From: Cyanobacterium sp. T60_A2020_053
GTDB lineage: Bacteria; Cyanobacteriota; Cyanobacteriia; Cyanobacteriales; Cyanobacteriaceae
Assembly: GCA_015272165.1 (NCBI GenBank)
Contig: JACYMF010000105.1
Span: 1 to 64,000, forward strand
DNA length: 64,000 nucleotides
Reading direction: 5' to 3'
Position numbers and translations under genes: made by a program. Under the pieces are notes generated by a model that was given only the letters and a program-made list of their open reading frames with translations, did not search any database and had not been told where the DNA came from. Each line of letters begins with the position of its first letter. Position 1 is the stretch's first letter. Shown here one piece after another: positions 9,438-18,819 of the stretch.

Positions 9438-10074
9438 CATAAGCATAAACAGCATAAAAAGGGTCATTAGCGCCCATGCCCAACATTTTGAGGAAAGTGG
9501 GAGTTTCAGGCACTTGAATCACCGTTTCTGGAGGCTTAAACTGCCCTGTGGATTGGAAGTAAGATTTAGCTAAAAATATTCTTTGTCTATCGGTGGCATC
9601 ACGCCAAGCGGTGACAGCTTTTTGATAAAACATCCGATTAGAAAAACTAAAAATAGCCACCCCGTCAGGTTTGAGAATGCGCCCAATTTCCGCAAAAATA
9701 GCTTCAGGATATTGCAAATATTGCATGGAAACGGTACACAATACAGCGTCAAAATCTTCATCAGGGCAGGGAAGTTGTAAATTTTGATTAAGATTTTGTA
9801 GAAAATAATGGTCTAAACGGGGATTTTTTGCTAATTCTGCCTCATTCATACCATGACCTTCCACATGAGAAAACTGCATTTCAGCTGGAAGATGAGACAC
9901 CCAACTACTCATTAAATCTAAAATACGACTGTTGGGTTTTAATAATTTTCGATATAGTTCCGTTAATTGTTCAATAAAACTATCGTCCACATGGGTAACA
10001 AAACGAGGCATGGCATAGAATAAGCCATCGTCACTATCATCTAATTTCGCGCGCTGGTGGGGTTGTAGTAACAT
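9424..10074 (-). CDS. Class I SAM-dependent methyltransferase (Methyltransf_11 type)
   Basis: The 216-residue protein has a Rossmann methyltransferase core. SRILDLMSSWVSHLP (about residues 53-67) is motif I with the usual glycine cluster replaced, FDAVLCTVSMQYLQYPE (about 108-124) is the post-motif-II region, and ILKPDGVAIFSFSNR (about 133-147) is motif III. The substrate is unknown. The C-terminal VNRA and the TGA stop overlap the end of a family C repeat, so the extreme C-terminus may have been rewritten by the insertion. The gene lies alone, downstream of and opposite to the malic enzyme gene. Confidence 0.75.
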   Translation of the reverse strand: MLLQPHQRAKLDDSDDGLFYAMPRFVTHVDDSFIEQLTELYRKLLKPNSRILDLMSSWVSHLPAEMQFSHVEGHGMNEAELAKNPRLDHYFLQNLNQNLQLPCPDEDFDAVLCTVSMQYLQYPEAIFAEIGRILKPDGVAIFSFSNRMFYQKAVTAWRDATDRQRIFLAKSYFQSTGQFKPPETVIQVPETPTFLKMLGMGANDPFYAVYAYVNRA

Positions 10075-10145
10075 TGTCTTTTTTTAGTGGTGTTCATACT
10101 AAAATTTTGACATATTTTTTAGTGATACTGTTAAAAATAACCTCT

Positions 10146-10300
10146 TATCTCAAGTTCGTTTGAACACTTACAAATTAGTAATATCAACATCTTAGTTCAA
10201 TTTATTGAACGGAATACTGTTGGTTCCGTGTAATTCATTACACGGTGGGTAAATTGCGAAGATATAATCTTTTATAACTAATTATCCGAACTTGATATTA
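10146..10300 (+). mobile_element. Family B miniature element, complete, 155 bp
   Basis: The ends are TTATCTCAAGTTCG on the left and the reverse complement of TAATATCAAGTTCG on the right, with the two-hairpin core at 10188-10249. The inverted copy at 46506-46660 has the same length. The right end TTA (10298-10300) read on the minus strand is the TAA stop of prmA, so the element's outermost bases close that gene. No transposase is encoded. Confidence 0.8.
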
Positions 10301-11206
10301 CATACCCCTCATATTGCTTGGTAAACGGCGCGCGTTAATGCAACACCAATTATCTTTTTTCCACACAGTTGCAACTGTCCAACCATATTCTACTAAAAGA
10401 TCACTAATTTCGGCGGATTGTTCTACTAAAATACCACTAAGGGCAATCCATCCCCCTTCTTTGACGATAGAGGCAAAATCAGGGATTAAAATTTTAATCA
10501 CCTCAGCCAAAATATTACATACTACACCATCAAATATTTGTCCGTATTTTTCTTTAACTTCCCCTAGGCTACCTTGAAAAACTGTAATATCATCAATGTG
10601 GTTGAGGGCGCTGTTTTCTTTGGTTGCTTTGACGGCAAGGGCATCAACATCGGTGGCAATGACTTTTTTTGAGCCGAGGAGATGGGCGCCGATGGATAAA
10701 ATACCTGAACCACAACCGATGTCAGCAATGGTTATATCGGAGTTTTCATTGTCGTCAAGGCGCATTTCCAGCGATTCTAGGCATAGTTGAGTGGTAGCGT
10801 GTACTCCTGTGCCAAAAGCTGATCCGGGGTCTAAACGAATGATTAATCTAGCGCCCCTCGCCTCTGGTTCAAACCAAGCAGGGTAAACCAAAAATCTCTC
10901 CCCAATTTCCATGGGTTGCCAGTGTTGTTTCCAGCTACTACTCCAATCCTCGTTATTAATCAAACGCCATGATACTTGCGGTAAATCTACTCCGGCAAGG
11001 GTAAAATCTTGTTGCAACCACAGAGTTAAAGCTGACAGGTCGAGGGGCGCTATGGTAACAGAAGGCACATAACCTTTAATACACAACTCATCATCTTCTT
11101 TTAGTACAGCTGTACCACGACAACCAAACTCCTGTAAGCGCCAAGAAATAGTTTCTTCTAACTCGGGAAGATGATTAACTTTTATTTCCCACCATTGTTC
11201 ACTCAT
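10298..11206 (-). CDS. prmA: Ribosomal protein L11 methyltransferase PrmA
   Basis: PrmA trimethylates lysines and the N-terminus of ribosomal protein L11. The 302-residue length is typical. An N-terminal substrate-recognition domain begins MSEQWWEIKV and includes DWSSSWKQHWQP. The AdoMet domain shows LDPGSAFGTGVHATTQLCL (about residues 135-153), TIADIGCGSGILSIGA (about 168-183) and VVCNILAEVI, the NxLA motif. The TAA stop is formed by the end of a 155-bp repeat element, so the last residues may not be ancestral. Several AGCGCCC/GGGCGCT motifs lie within the gene. Confidence 0.92.
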   Translation of the reverse strand: MSEQWWEIKVNHLPELEETISWRLQEFGCRGTAVLKEDDELCIKGYVPSVTIAPLDLSALTLWLQQDFTLAGVDLPQVSWRLINNEDWSSSWKQHWQPMEIGERFLVYPAWFEPEARGARLIIRLDPGSAFGTGVHATTQLCLESLEMRLDDNENSDITIADIGCGSGILSIGAHLLGSKKVIATDVDALAVKATKENSALNHIDDITVFQGSLGEVKEKYGQIFDGVVCNILAEVIKILIPDFASIVKEGGWIALSGILVEQSAEISDLLVEYGWTVATVWKKDNWCCINARRLPSNMRGM

Positions 11207-11247
11207 AAAATAATTTGAATTGTATAATAAATAAAAAAATTAGAGTA

Positions 11248-11269
11248 GGGACGTTGCATGCAACGTCCC
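11248..11269. repeat. 22-bp perfect palindrome
   Basis: The half-site GGGACGTTGCA is repeated as its exact reverse complement. It lies between the prmA start and the argJ 3' region. It resembles a dispersed palindromic repeat rather than a regulator site, though an operator cannot be excluded. Confidence 0.6.
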
Positions 11270-11290
11270 CACGTTAACAGGAAAATACCC

Positions 11291-11454
11291 AATTAATTTT
11301 GCTGACCTACTCAATATATTTTTTCCATGCCAATCAAAAATTATTGATACAAATGAGCAATTTATGAGAAATAACTATTTAGCTTAACTCTTTAATTTAT
11401 AAGCATTTCACCGCGACACCTCCCCTCAATAAAATACTTTTTCAGCATCACCTA
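11291..11454. mobile_element. Family C miniature element, degenerate
   Basis: It shares with 34255-34514 the segment from AATCAAAAATTATTGATAC through GAGCAATTTATGA to TTTATAAGCATTTCACC and the end CTTTTTCAGCATCACCTA. The right end read on the minus strand is TAGGTGATGCTGAAAAAG, and its TAG is the argJ stop codon (11452-11454). Confidence 0.75.
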
Positions 11455-12693
11455 AGTAGTGTATTCAGCATTAATTTTGACATAATCATAACTGAGGTCA
11501 CAACCCCAAGCGCACCCCACCCCGGCGCCCTCCCCCACAGCTACAGAAATTAACACCGTATCACTTTTAAGGTATTCTCCTTGGGAGGCTTGTAGTAGAT
11601 AATTACTAGCACTTTGACGATCAAAAGGTAAAGGTTGACCAAATTCCATTAAGAGAATATCTCCTAACTTAATCCTTAAATCATCTTGGTTAAACTTAAC
11701 TCCAGCGCGCCCCGCCGCCGCCGCAATTCTGCCCCAATTGGGATCACGTCCAAAAATAGCAGATTTCACGAGGGAAGAACCAACAATGGTTTTAGCGATT
11801 TTATTAGCGGAAGCATCATCTTCAGCGCCCGTCACCTGTACTTCAATCAAACAAGTAGCGCCCTCCCCGTCTCTAGCAATAGCCTTCGCCAGATATTGAC
11901 ACACTTCCGTTAACATTCCCTGTAATTTACGCCCATTATCATCCATTGTGGTAATAACAGGAGTGCGAGATTGACCATTAGCGAGGGCAATAATAGTATC
12001 ATTGGTGCTAGTGTCACCATCCACCGTGATTTGATTGAAACTAGCGTCCACCGCCCGTTTAAGCATATCCTGCCATAGCTGAGTAGAAACCATGGCATCA
12101 CAGGTAACAAAACCCAACATCGTTGCCATATTAGGATGAATCATCCCCGAACCTTTAGCAATGCCACCAATACGCACCGGGCGGTCATCTATCATGGTTT
12201 CCAAAGCGATGGATTTTGGCACTAGATCAGTGGTGACGATGGCGCGCGCCGCCGATTCTCCCCCCTCAGAGGACAACTGCGCCACCAATTCAGGCATAGC
12301 ACCCAACATGGCATCCATTTTGATCCGTTGTCCAATTACCCCCGTAGAAGCTAATAACACCTCATCAGGAGAAATATTAAGTAACTCCGCAATGCGATTC
12401 GCCGAAGTAATGGCATCTTGCCAACCTTGTTCTCCCGTGGCCGCATTTGCCTGACCAGCATTACATAAAATGGCACGGGCGCTTTTGTTGTGCTGTAATC
12501 GTTGCCGACAATAATCCACACAGGCCGCCCTCACCTCTGACATGGTGAATAGACCCCCAGCGATTGCCTCTGTTTCCGAATAAATAAGGGTCAAATCAGG
12601 AGCTTTAGACTTTTTTAGCCCTGCGGTGATCCCTACAGCCTGAAACCCTTTAGGGGCTGTGATAGACCCCTCTATGTGATGCCATTGTGTCAT
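11452..12693 (-). CDS. argJ: Bifunctional glutamate N-acetyltransferase / amino-acid acetyltransferase ArgJ
   Basis: ArgJ recycles the acetyl group from N-acetylornithine to glutamate in arginine synthesis. The 413-residue protein has the self-cleavage region GMIHPNMATMLGFVTCDA (about residues 180-197), in which the Thr of MATML is the nucleophile of the mature beta chain. It also has the oxyanion motif STGVIGQRI (about 115-123) and the C-terminal FGRDPNWGRIAAAAGRAG. The start ATG gives MTQWHHIEGS. The TAG stop is contributed by or abuts the end of a family C element. Heptamer repeats of ATGAATT fill the sequence just upstream. Confidence 0.94.
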   Translation of the reverse strand: MTQWHHIEGSITAPKGFQAVGITAGLKKSKAPDLTLIYSETEAIAGGLFTMSEVRAACVDYCRQRLQHNKSARAILCNAGQANAATGEQGWQDAITSANRIAELLNISPDEVLLASTGVIGQRIKMDAMLGAMPELVAQLSSEGGESAARAIVTTDLVPKSIALETMIDDRPVRIGGIAKGSGMIHPNMATMLGFVTCDAMVSTQLWQDMLKRAVDASFNQITVDGDTSTNDTIIALANGQSRTPVITTMDDNGRKLQGMLTEVCQYLAKAIARDGEGATCLIEVQVTGAEDDASANKIAKTIVGSSLVKSAIFGRDPNWGRIAAAAGRAGVKFNQDDLRIKLGDILLMEFGQPLPFDRQSASNYLLQASQGEYLKSDTVLISVAVGEGAGVGCAWGCDLSYDYVKINAEYTT

Positions 12694-12735
12694 GAATTAT
12701 GAATTATGAATTATGAGTTATGAATTATGAATTAT
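12692..12735. repeat. Tandem heptamer repeat (ATGAATT)n
   Basis: About six copies of ATGAATT, one altered to ATGAGTT, run from the argJ start into the gap before infC. A second array lies at 44698-44731 just upstream of fmt. These are short tandemly repeated heptamers of the kind common in cyanobacteria. Confidence 0.85.
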
Positions 12736-12799
12736 TATCAGCACATCTCGCAGTCTTCCCCATCTCCCCTTTCCTGCTTTTCTTCCCTGTCACTCAAAA

Positions 12800-13342
12800 C
12801 TAGACTTGTTTTTTCGGAGAAAGAAACATAATCATATTGCGCCCTTCTTTTTTCGGCTTTTGTTGAATTTCTGCCGATTCAGCTAAATCTTGAGCCATTC
12901 TCTCTAATAATTCTTGTCCGAGATGAACGTGTTGTGCCTCCCTACCTCGAAAATTAATGGTAGCTTTAACCTTATCACCGGAAGCAAGGAAGCGTTTAGC
13001 CTGACTAACGCGCACCTGATAATCATGTTCATCAATTTTGTAGCGCATTTTCACTTCCTTTACATCGGCAGTGTGCTGTTTTTTCTTGATTGCCCTTGCT
13101 TTTTTTTCCTGCTCAAATTTATACTTACCATAGTCCATAATTCGACACACAGGAGGGTCTGAAGTTTCGCTAACAAGGACTAAATCCAACTCTTTTTCAT
13201 CTGCCATGCGATTAGCGTCTCTGGTGTCGAGAATGCCTAACTGTTCTCCATCCACACCGATCACACGGACTTGCGGGAAACGGATGTTATCGTTAATCTT
13301 CGGTAAATCTCTTTGATTTTTTTTGTTAGTACTATAGGTCAC
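12800..13342 (-). CDS. infC: Translation initiation factor IF-3
   Basis: IF-3 binds the 30S subunit and controls start-codon choice. The 180-residue protein has the N-domain [19 protein letters not shown] (about residues 25-43), the linker [16 protein letters not shown] and the C-domain [18 protein letters not shown]. The frame begins with GTG at 13340-13342; an unusual start codon is in keeping with the family, in which rare starts allow self-regulation. There is no rpmI or rplT next to it, so the infC-rpmI-rplT cluster known in other bacteria is not seen here. Confidence 0.93.
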   Translation of the reverse strand: MTYSTNKKNQRDLPKINDNIRFPQVRVIGVDGEQLGILDTRDANRMADEKELDLVLVSETSDPPVCRIMDYGKYKFEQEKKARAIKKKQHTADVKEVKMRYKIDEHDYQVRVSQAKRFLASGDKVKATINFRGREAQHVHLGQELLERMAQDLAESAEIQQKPKKEGRNMIMFLSPKKQV

Positions 13343-13553
13343 AGGCTTTGTTTAAGTTCTCCAATATGCGAAAGTTTTTTACTATTTACTAAGGGTTAAT
13401 AAAATTTACTTGCTTTGTTTTTTACAAAGTCATTTTCTATTATAGTCAGTGATTGTCACTGTCGTTAGACTATTTTGTTCATTGTACTGCTAATATTTTA
13501 ACGTGCCATCAAATTAGGTCAATTTTTAGCAAAATTTAATATTTGAACGACAA

Positions 13554-14408
13554 ATGGATGTAATACAAACTCTCTTTAATGGTGTGGCGGTGGGTAGTAT
13601 TATCGCTTTAGGGGCGGTAGGTTTAACTTTAAGTATGGGAATTTTGCGTTTGTCCAATTTTGCGCACGGGGATTTTTTGACGGTGGGCGCTTATTTGACT
13701 TGGTTAGTTAATCGCAGTGGTGTCAATATTTGGCTTTCTATGGTAGTTGCAGTTATTGGTACAATAGTGCTAATGCTGTTGGGAGAACAGTTGTTATGGA
13801 AGCCCATGCGCGATCAAAGGGCTAGTGATACAACTTTAATTATTATTTCCATCGGTTTAGCATTATTTTTGCGCAATGGTATTTTATTGATTTGGGGTAG
13901 TGCTAATCAAAACTATGATTTACCATTAGTGGAGGCGCTAGATATTGGTGGCGTTAGAATCGCTTATTTTCGTGTTTTGGTAGTGATTCTTACGGTTATT
14001 GCTATTGTGGCTTTACATTTTATTTTACAGAATACCAAAATCGGCAAGGGGATGCGCGCGGTGGCGGATAATATCGATTTGGCTAGGGTTTCGGGTATTA
14101 ATGTGGAGCAAGTAATTTTATTTACTTGGATTTTGACGGCGGTATTAACGGCTTTTGGTGGGGCGTTGTATGGTTTAATCACGGTGGTGCGCCCGAATAT
14201 GGGTTGGTTTTTAATTTTACCGATGTTTGCTGGGGTTACTCTCGGTGGCATTGGTAATCCCTATGGCGCCATTGCTGGAGGTTTGGTTATTGGTATAATC
14301 CAAGAGATGAGTGTGTCGGTGGTGGGCGCTGAATATAAGTTAGGGATAGCTTTATTAGTAATGATTGCGGTGTTATTATTTCGCCCTCAAGGGATTTTTG
14401 GAAAATAA
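13554..14408 (+). CDS. Branched-chain/neutral amino acid ABC transporter permease, LivH type
   Basis: The 284-residue membrane protein opens with TLFNGVAVGSIIALGAVGLTLS and continues with ILRLSNFAHGDFLTVGAYL, the LivH signature, followed by about seven more hydrophobic segments. The coupling-loop region GKGMRAVADNIDLARVSGIN (about residues 165-184) contacts the ATPase. In cyanobacteria the closest role would be NatD of the N-I neutral amino acid system; the urea permease UrtB is longer. No LivM, ATPase or binding-protein gene lies nearby, so the complex must be assembled from scattered genes. A 211-bp gap to the divergent infC holds its promoter. Confidence 0.85.
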   Translation: MDVIQTLFNGVAVGSIIALGAVGLTLSMGILRLSNFAHGDFLTVGAYLTWLVNRSGVNIWLSMVVAVIGTIVLMLLGEQLLWKPMRDQRASDTTLIIISIGLALFLRNGILLIWGSANQNYDLPLVEALDIGGVRIAYFRVLVVILTVIAIVALHFILQNTKIGKGMRAVADNIDLARVSGINVEQVILFTWILTAVLTAFGGALYGLITVVRPNMGWFLILPMFAGVTLGGIGNPYGAIAGGLVIGIIQEMSVSVVGAEYKLGIALLVMIAVLLFRPQGIFGK

Positions 14409-14438
14409 TCAAATTAGCAATATTAGCCAGAAAAAACT

Positions 14439-15566
14439 ATGACGAAAATCTTGGTATTTTTCGATAATTATAGTCATTATCATCTAGCGCGCGTCAACGC
14501 TTTACGAGATCATGTCAAGTCGAAAAACTGGGAAGTTATGGGCATGGAAATCACCAGAGATGGTATTGATTATCAATGGCAAAATCAATTAACTGATAAT
14601 GATGTACCAATAATTTCTTTACTAGGTAATCATAAATTAGATGAGGTTCGTTTTTCAGATATTGCCAAACAATTATTTAATAAATTAAGACAATTTCGCC
14701 CGGATGTTTTAGTAGTAGCTGGTTATCATCGTCAAATAATGATATTAGCTACTCTTGTTTTTCGTGCTTCTGGCTTCCCCGTAGTCTTGATGTCAGAGTC
14801 GAAAGAAGATGATAGCAGTCGTAAATGGTTGGTAGAAAAGGCGAAAAAATTATGGCTGAAATCGTATCAATCAGCGCACGTCGGCGGTAAATTACACCGA
14901 GACTATTTAATTAAATTAGGCATGAAACCCGAAGGGATTTTTACGGGATATGATGTGGTAGATAACCAAACTTTTCACCCTGACGTAATTAAGAAATTAC
15001 CAGCGCCCTTCACCTTCCCTTATTTTCTCACTGTTAATCGCTTCTTACCTAAAAAAAATCTTTTTAACCTGATCCATGCCTATCATCAATATCATCAACA
15101 AAGCAACAACCCATGGCATTTAATACTTTGTGGTGATGGAGAGTTAAAAGTACAAATTATACAATTAATTACAGATTTAGAATTAAAAGATTATATACAT
15201 TTAACAGGTTTTTTACAACAACAAGAATTATTACCCTATTTTGGTCATGCTCAATGTTTCATTCATGCTAGTAAACAAGAACAATGGGGATTAGTCGTGA
15301 ATGAGGCGATGGGCGCTTCATTACCCGTCATCGTTTCTCGTTGTTGTGGATGCTTTAATGATTTAGTCAGAGAAGGAGTTAATGGTTTTGGTTTCGATCC
15401 AGAAAATATAAAAGAATTAAGTGATTTAATGATGAAAATTAGCGCCCCTCACTGTAACCTAAAAGCCATGGGGGAAGCATCACTGCAACATATCCAAAAC
15501 TACTCTCCCTTAACCTTTGCCGAAGGATTAACCAACGCCATTACCTTTGCCCAAAACAGCAAATAA
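14439..15566 (+). CDS. Glycosyltransferase family 4-like protein
   Basis: The 375-residue GT-B type enzyme has an N-terminal Rossmann domain beginning KILVFFDNYSHYHLARVNALR and a C-terminal Glycos_transf_1 domain. In the latter, YFLTVNRFLPKKNLFNLIHAY (about residues 200-220) and EQWGLVVNEAMGASLPVIVS (about 285-304) give the donor-binding E-x7-E region. Donor and acceptor are unknown. It follows the LivH gene by 30 bp on the same strand, so the two may share a transcript although the functions look unrelated. Confidence 0.82.
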   Translation: MTKILVFFDNYSHYHLARVNALRDHVKSKNWEVMGMEITRDGIDYQWQNQLTDNDVPIISLLGNHKLDEVRFSDIAKQLFNKLRQFRPDVLVVAGYHRQIMILATLVFRASGFPVVLMSESKEDDSSRKWLVEKAKKLWLKSYQSAHVGGKLHRDYLIKLGMKPEGIFTGYDVVDNQTFHPDVIKKLPAPFTFPYFLTVNRFLPKKNLFNLIHAYHQYHQQSNNPWHLILCGDGELKVQIIQLITDLELKDYIHLTGFLQQQELLPYFGHAQCFIHASKQEQWGLVVNEAMGASLPVIVSRCCGCFNDLVREGVNGFGFDPENIKELSDLMMKISAPHCNLKAMGEASLQHIQNYSPLTFAEGLTNAITFAQNSK

Positions 15567-15956
15567 GTAAGGTTTGGTGAAAAAGTGGAGTGGTGAAGTG
15601 AAGGGCAAAGGGCAGGGGGCAAGGGGCAAAGGTTTCAAGCCTTATAAATTCCTAGTTTTGATCAGTAATTGACAAATCACCTCCCCATCAGCGCCCTCCA
15701 TCACACCCAAAATATTACGACTATCGTTTAATATCGCCGTGTAATAAATTTCACGGCTACAGAATTTTTCGTTTAATAAATTGAACTCTTAATTGCCACA
15801 CCAAAAGATAATAAATACCATCTTAGTTCAATTCATTGAACGATTTGCCCGTTGGTTCCGTGTAATTCATTACACGGTGGGTAACGATACCAACCCAGCG
15901 CCCTCCACCTCTCAATATCCCCTTGTAGGGGTTGAACATTGTTCAACCCACCTAAT
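15567..15956. repeat. Repeat-rich gap (390 bp), no gene
   Basis: The gap holds GGGCAAA-type heptamers (about 15600-15632), an inverted degenerate family B core (about 15730-15795), a direct family B core with both palindromes (about 15815-15885), two AGCGCCCTCC motifs (15689 and 15897) and a GGGGTTGAACATTGTTCAACCC palindrome (15925-15950). I see no coding frame or RNA gene. Confidence 0.75.
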
Positions 15957-18230
15957 TTATGCGCCAAAATAAGCCGTAGTATATAAATCCTTCATATCCT
16001 TAATGAGAGGATAACGGGGATTACTACCAGTGCATTGATCATCAAAGGCTTCCTCCGCTAAAGCATCCAGCGCCCCTAAAAACGCATTGGCAAAAGCCAT
16101 CCCAGCAATAGTTGCCGCATAATGGACTTTTTCCCTTGCCTTAATATCCTTCGCCCCATTTTCATAAGCGCGCAGCAAATAGTCAAAAATTAAACCAATA
16201 GCTTTTAAAGATAAACCGCTAGTAAATTCCGTAGCATAAGCCGACACATAAGACTCCAAAGCATGGGTTAAAGCATCAACACCACCAAAAGCCGTTAAAC
16301 TTTTGGGCATATGCAACACCAATTCAGGATCAACAATGGCAATATTAGGGGTTAAAGCATAATCAGCTAAAGGATATTTAGCGCCCGTGCGCTCATCCGT
16401 CACCACCGCAAAAGGCGTTACTTCTGAACCTGTGCCAGAAGTGGTGGGAATGGCTACCATAATAGCTTTTTCCCCTAATGGTGGCAAATCATATACCCGT
16501 TTGCGAATGTCCATAAAACGAGTGGCGATGCCCTCAAATTCAATGTCGGGATGTTCGTATAATAACCACATAATTTTAGCGGCATCCATGGGCGAACCGC
16601 CACCAATGGCAATAATCACATCAGGATTAAAACTCTTCATCAACTCTAAACCACGATTAACAGTGGCTAAACTAGGATCAGGTTCAACATCATAAAACAC
16701 ATCAAATTTAATGCCTAATTGTTCTAAAACGCTTTCAATTTTATTAGTAACACCGAGATTATATAAAGGATGATCAGTGACGATAAAAGCGCGATGTTTT
16801 CCCTTCAAATCTCCCAGAGCAACAGGCAAACAACCATATTTAAAATATACTTTGGGAGGCACTCTAAACCAGAGCATATTTTCCCGTCGCTCAGTAATAG
16901 TTTTAATATTGAGTAAATGGCTTACTCCCACGTTACCACTAACAGAGTTACCGCCCCAACTGCCACAACCAAGAGTAAGAGAAGGATCGAGACGGAAGTT
17001 ATATAAATCCCCAATAGCGCCCATGGAAGAAGGAGTATTAACTAAAACCCTACTGGTTTGCATTCTTTCTTCAAAATACTCGATTTTCTCATGATCATCT
17101 TGGGCAATATAAATCACGGAAGTGTGACCTCTACCACCAAATTCCACTAATTGTGCCGCTTTATTTGTGCCATCTTCAAAGTTTTCAGCTCGATACATGG
17201 CGAGGATGGGGGATAATTTTTCGTAGGATAAAGGCTCATCAAAACCGATTTTTTCGATTTCTGCAATCAATAATTTTGTTTCTGGGGGGATGATGATATT
17301 GGCTAATTCAGCGATTTTTAACACCGATTGCCCCACAATATCAGCATTTAAATGACCATCTTTCAAGACGACTTGTCTTAATTTCTCGGTTTCTTCTCCT
17401 GTGACGAAATAAGCGCCCCTCACCGCAAATTCTGTCCTAAACTCATCATAAATACTCTGATCCACAATTACCGATTGCTCAGAAGCGCAAATCGTGCCGT
17501 TATCAAAGGTTTTACTAATCATGACGGAAGAAACAGCCATTTTCACATCAGCACTACTGGCAACGAAAGCAGGGGTATTTCCAGCGCCCACCCCCAAGGA
17601 AGGATGCCCGGATGAGTAGGCCGCCTTTACCATACCCGGTCCACCTGTGGCTAAAACTAGCTTAATATCAGGATGTTGCATCAAGGCTTGAGACACTGCC
17701 AATGTGGGTTCAGCAATCCAACTGATGATATGGGGAGGGGCGCCGGCGGCTACTGCTGCATCTAAAACAATTTTAGCGGCTTCTATGGTGCATTTTTTGG
17801 CGCGTGGATGAGGAGATAAAATGATAGCGTTGCGAGTTTTCAGGGCTAGTAAAGTTTTAAAAATAGCCGTAGAAGTGGGGTTGGTAGTGGGAATAATTCC
17901 AGCAATAATGCCAATAGGTTCAGCTACTTTTTCTATGCCATAAAAATCATCTTTTTCAATAATTCCGCAAGTTTTTTCATCTCGATATTTATTGTAAATA
18001 ATTTCAGAAGCAAAGTGATTTTTAATTACTTTATCTTCAATAATTCCCATGGCTGTTTCACTACAAGCCATCTTCGCTAAAAGAATACGAGCATCATTAG
18101 CAGCTAAAGCCGCGCGCTTGAAAATACGATCTACTTGTTCTTGTGTGAAATTTGCGTAAATTTTTTGAGCTTCTTTAACTTCACTAATTAAAGTTTCTAG
18201 GTTAGCTAAATTTTGGTTAGTTTCGCTCAT
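15957..18230 (-). CDS. adhE: Bifunctional acetaldehyde-CoA/alcohol dehydrogenase AdhE with internal deletion
   Basis: AdhE reduces acetyl-CoA to acetaldehyde and then ethanol in fermentation. The N-terminal aldehyde dehydrogenase half looks complete, with GPGMVKAAYSSGHPSLGVGAG and catalytic Cys in DNGTICASEQ. The iron alcohol dehydrogenase half has AIGGGSPMDAAKIMW, PTTSGTGSEVTPFAV and GGVDALTHALESY. After GMAFANAFLG the text jumps straight to ALDALAEEAFDDQCTG, where the family normally has about 110 residues including CHSMAHKLG and IPHG. Two of the four metal ligands are therefore missing, and the protein is 757 rather than about 870-890 residues. The junction (16066-16078) sits on a GGGGCGCTGG motif. 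An AGGAG site precedes the ATG. The alcohol dehydrogenase half is probably inactive. Confidence 0.92.
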   Translation of the reverse strand: MSETNQNLANLETLISEVKEAQKIYANFTQEQVDRIFKRAALAANDARILLAKMACSETAMGIIEDKVIKNHFASEIIYNKYRDEKTCGIIEKDDFYGIEKVAEPIGIIAGIIPTTNPTSTAIFKTLLALKTRNAIILSPHPRAKKCTIEAAKIVLDAAVAAGAPPHIISWIAEPTLAVSQALMQHPDIKLVLATGGPGMVKAAYSSGHPSLGVGAGNTPAFVASSADVKMAVSSVMISKTFDNGTICASEQSVIVDQSIYDEFRTEFAVRGAYFVTGEETEKLRQVVLKDGHLNADIVGQSVLKIAELANIIIPPETKLLIAEIEKIGFDEPLSYEKLSPILAMYRAENFEDGTNKAAQLVEFGGRGHTSVIYIAQDDHEKIEYFEERMQTSRVLVNTPSSMGAIGDLYNFRLDPSLTLGCGSWGGNSVSGNVGVSHLLNIKTITERRENMLWFRVPPKVYFKYGCLPVALGDLKGKHRAFIVTDHPLYNLGVTNKIESVLEQLGIKFDVFYDVEPDPSLATVNRGLELMKSFNPDVIIAIGGGSPMDAAKIMWLLYEHPDIEFEGIATRFMDIRKRVYDLPPLGEKAIMVAIPTTSGTGSEVTPFAVVTDERTGAKYPLADYALTPNIAIVDPELVLHMPKSLTAFGGVDALTHALESYVSAYATEFTSGLSLKAIGLIFDYLLRAYENGAKDIKAREKVHYAATIAGMAFANAFLGALDALAEEAFDDQCTGSNPRYPLIKDMKDLYTTAYFGA

Positions 18231-18424
18231 AACAACTCCTTAACAATTAGGTGTAAATAAGGAGTTATAAAATACATCTTATGGGAAGCAAAGATCGATC
18301 TAAGATTCTAATAACTTTGTGTCTTATGCTCCTTTATTTTGATCTTAGACCTGATCTGAGCATTAATGCTTAAACATAAACTTTCCTTCACAATTCAGTA
18401 AGCAATAGACTTCTCCAACAATTA

Positions 18425-18476
18425 GGATTGTTGCACGGTGATACAGGCATCTTGCCTGTATTTCTGGAGAGGTTTA
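18425..18476. repeat. Short dispersed repeat upstream of gatC
   Basis: The sequence TTGCACGGTGATACAG through TCTGGAGA recurs in a diverged form at about 56354-56396. It contains the palindrome ACAGGCATCTTGCCTGT. It lies 50 bp before gatC and may affect that gene's leader. Confidence 0.6.
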
Positions 18477-18528
18477 TGAATTTTACCCTTACCGTGATAG
18501 AATCTAATAAAAAGTAGCCAGTTAACCT

Positions 18529-18816
18529 ATGAGTATTAGTAAAGAAGAAGTCAAAAAAGTTGCTAACCTTGCTCGTTTAGAAATCAGTAGCACCGAAGAA
18601 GAAGAATTTGGCTTACAGTTAAATAGTATTCTCGATTACTTTGAACAAATAGATCAATTAGATACCAGTACAGTTGAACCAACGACGAGAGCTATCGATG
18701 TGAGTAACATCATGCGCCCTGACAAGAAGCGCCCTTCACCAGAAAAAGAAAGTTTGCTAGACTCAGCCCCAGCAAGAGAAGATGACTTTTTTAGAGTTCC
18801 CCAAATTATGGGCTAA
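18529..18816 (+). CDS. gatC: Asp-tRNA(Asn)/Glu-tRNA(Gln) amidotransferase subunit C
   Basis: GatC is the small stabilising subunit of the GatCAB complex that amidates mischarged Glu-tRNA(Gln). The 95-residue length is usual. The sequence KEEVKKVANLARLEISSTEEEEF opens the conserved N-terminal helix region, and the later part includes VEPTTRAIDVSNIMRPD and the C-terminal APAREDDFFRVPQIMG. gatA and gatB are not in the window. The stop is followed by a tandem GGGAAGAAA array. Confidence 0.93.
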   Translation: MSISKEEVKKVANLARLEISSTEEEEFGLQLNSILDYFEQIDQLDTSTVEPTTRAIDVSNIMRPDKKRPSPEKESLLDSAPAREDDFFRVPQIMG

Positions 18817-18819
18817 CAA

